Shown in pieces: positions 60,541-61,933 of a stretch of DNA of 61,933 nucleotides. This stretch comes from Prorocentrum cordatum (lineage: Eukaryota > Sar > Dinophyceae > Prorocentrales > Prorocentraceae). The position numbers and the translations under genes are program-made. How positions within the stretch are numbered: the first letter of the stretch is position 1; each line of letters opens with the position of its first letter. The notes under the pieces were generated by a model. The model was not told where the DNA came from. It saw nothing but the letters and a program-made list of their open reading frames with translations, and did no database searches. The stretch lies in contig CAUYUJ010017821.1 in the NCBI GenBank assembly GCA_963575745.1, forward strand, positions 80,001-141,933, in the 5' to 3' direction.

Positions 60541-60709
60541 AGCGGTATCCGCGAGCATCCGGCCGAGGGTTAGGGGTTATCATTGTGCAAGCGAAGCACC
60601 GCCTCGGGCCGGCAGGCCTATGGTCGCGGTGAGCTCGACTTGCAGCTCGCTCTCACTAGCAGATCCTTACAGGCGTGGCGGTGCGCGCCCCCAGGTCCGC
60701 GCCTGCAGT
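60541..60709. other. No feature recognised
   Basis: Unique-looking sequence between the 13-bp satellite and subtelomeric copy 3. Confidence 0.4.
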
Positions 60710-60710
60710 T

Positions 60711-61933
60711 TAGGGTCTAACAGGGCAAGGCCAAGAATACCTACCTGCATTGGCACCCACCTGCGGTGGCTATCAATCCCCCCCGCATCTCCACCCCCAC
60801 ATAAAGATCATCTCTCCTCTCATGTTATACCGTGGTTGTAGCATAGCATAGCATGCCATAGCAAGCCTGGGAGCAAGAGCTTAGCAAAGAGGCGGCGGCC
60901 GCGCGCGCGCGGGAGACCCTAACGGGCGGGTCGGGTCGGGTCGGGCGGGCGGACCCTAACGGGCGGGTCGGGTCAGGTCGGGCGGACCCTAACGGGCGGG
61001 TCTGGTCGGGAAGGCGGGACATTCAAGTATGGTGCGTGTACACTTGACACGCGTGAACCCTAACAAGCGGGTCGGGTGGCATGAAACCACAACACGAGTG
61101 GACAGGTGAACACCGAATTATAAATTTACGCCACGATCGGCGAGGCGCGTGTTTGCGAGCAAGGCGGGCAGGCCAGTACGTGGCCGCTGCGGAGGGGGCC
61201 AAGAGAGAGAGAGAGAGAGGGACAACACTGTGACACGCGTGTACACTTGACACGCGTGAACCCTGACGGGCGGGTCGGACCGGGTCGGGTGGGCGGGCCC
61301 TAACGGGGGGGTCGGGTCGGGTCGGGCGGACCCTAACGGGCGGGTCGGGTCGGGCGGGCGGGACAGTAAAGTATGGTGCGTATACACTTGACACGCGTGA
61401 ACCCTAACAAGCGGGTCGGTTCGGGTCGGGCGGACTCTAGGGTTCGCCCGACCTCAACGTGTTTTGCTATGCAACGCCTCTCGTATGCTATGCCAGCATA
61501 ACATAGATTAGCACAAAGGCGAGTTCCACAACATCTGGATAACCGCAGCCTCTAGCGTGGCTGTCGCATAGCACCAGTGCTGAAAAACATGAAAATTTCC
61601 AAAGGAGTTGGCCATGATCGCGCGGCCGCCGCGCGCTTGTGCACTTGGTCGTATTTTTTTGCAATGGAATAGTACCATGCGCACATCTTGCAAAGGCAGA
61701 ATCTGCAGTTTATAATATTTTTTACAATACACAACTCCGGTACGCATACGGGGCCGCCGCGCGCGTGTGCACTTGGTCGTATTTTTTGCAATGGCATATG
61801 AGCATGGACACATCTTGCCTGAGCAGGATGTTAAGGTTCTAGTATTTTTTACAATATAAAACTCCGGGTTACATAGGGGGTTGCGAATCACGGCCGGGCA
61901 CTTTGTATTGTAAAAAACATGTTTTCTGATCGC
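60711..61933. repeat. Subtelomeric composite unit, copy 3 (cut by window end)
   Basis: Module A at 60711-60833, a variable insert with gcatagcatagcatgcc, module B at 60911-61435 (interrupted at about 61080-61250 by other sequence that includes a GA microsatellite at 61204-61219), module C at 61434-61578 and module D from 61579 to the window end. Order and orientation equal those of copies 1 and 2. Confidence 0.85.

Noticed and set aside
59902-60632. Several 200-codon frames rich in Gly, Ser, Glu and Pro on both strands
   Set aside because: They come from the 13-bp GAGCTCTGGGGGA satellite. The same bases are open on both strands, which is typical of simple repeats.

Overview
The window looks like nuclear DNA of a dinoflagellate. 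The best single clue is a relic of the dinoflagellate trans-spliced leader at 40603-40624, on the minus strand, fused to the 5' end of a retrotransposon copy. Other clues are very GC-rich DNA packed with retroelements, TTTAGGG/TTAGGG telomere-type repeats on the right, and polyproteins in the style of dinoflagellate copia elements. The species cannot be fixed from sequence alone. No housekeeping gene, rRNA, tRNA or CRISPR array was recognised.

Layout. 1-10345: a decayed Ty1/copia LTR retrotransposon (528-10240, plus strand). It lies in a GGCCCCAAGA-type satellite. Its 5' LTR is interrupted by about 1 kb of minisatellite, and its body by a foldback TIR insertion (3832-4461) and a small palindromic insertion (about 7688-7770). 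10345-12606: a foldback repeat, a minus-strand non-LTR retrotransposon (LINE) fragment and a GATCCTC array. 12607-28241: a large tyrosine-recombinase retrotransposon on the minus strand with PAT/Ngaro-type split direct repeats (A1 - ORFs - B1 A2 B2). It encodes a membrane-anchored N-terminal ORF, a zinc finger, C5-methyltransferase-like segments in two different ORFs, reverse transcriptase, RNase H and a tyrosine recombinase. 28242-31200: satellites and a second, larger foldback element full of GAC triplets. 31200-33890: low-complexity and degenerate coding sequence. 33895-41100: compound minisatellites surrounding a nearly full-length LINE (minus strand, 34650-40624) that starts exactly with the spliced leader. 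41600-51430: visibly less GC-rich DNA with many short, frame-broken minus-strand coding segments, ending in a truncated copia reverse transcriptase. 51450-61933: subtelomere-like DNA. It has telomere-type blocks, 10-, 13- and 53-bp satellites and three copies of a composite unit (module A, GGGTC array, module C, AT-rich module D).

How it fits together. Nearly all coding sequence belongs to mobile elements, and the three best preserved ones (copia, YR element, LINE) each sit inside a tandem repeat. The copia element and the LINE carry frameshifts and are probably dead copies. The YR element has four long open frames that overlap end to end with frame changes; this suggests a recent copy that needs frameshifting, or a copy with a few assembly indels. 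The main candidate for an undescribed system is this YR element: its C5-methyltransferase signature motifs are divided between two polyprotein segments, and it carries a signal- and membrane-bearing N-terminal protein.
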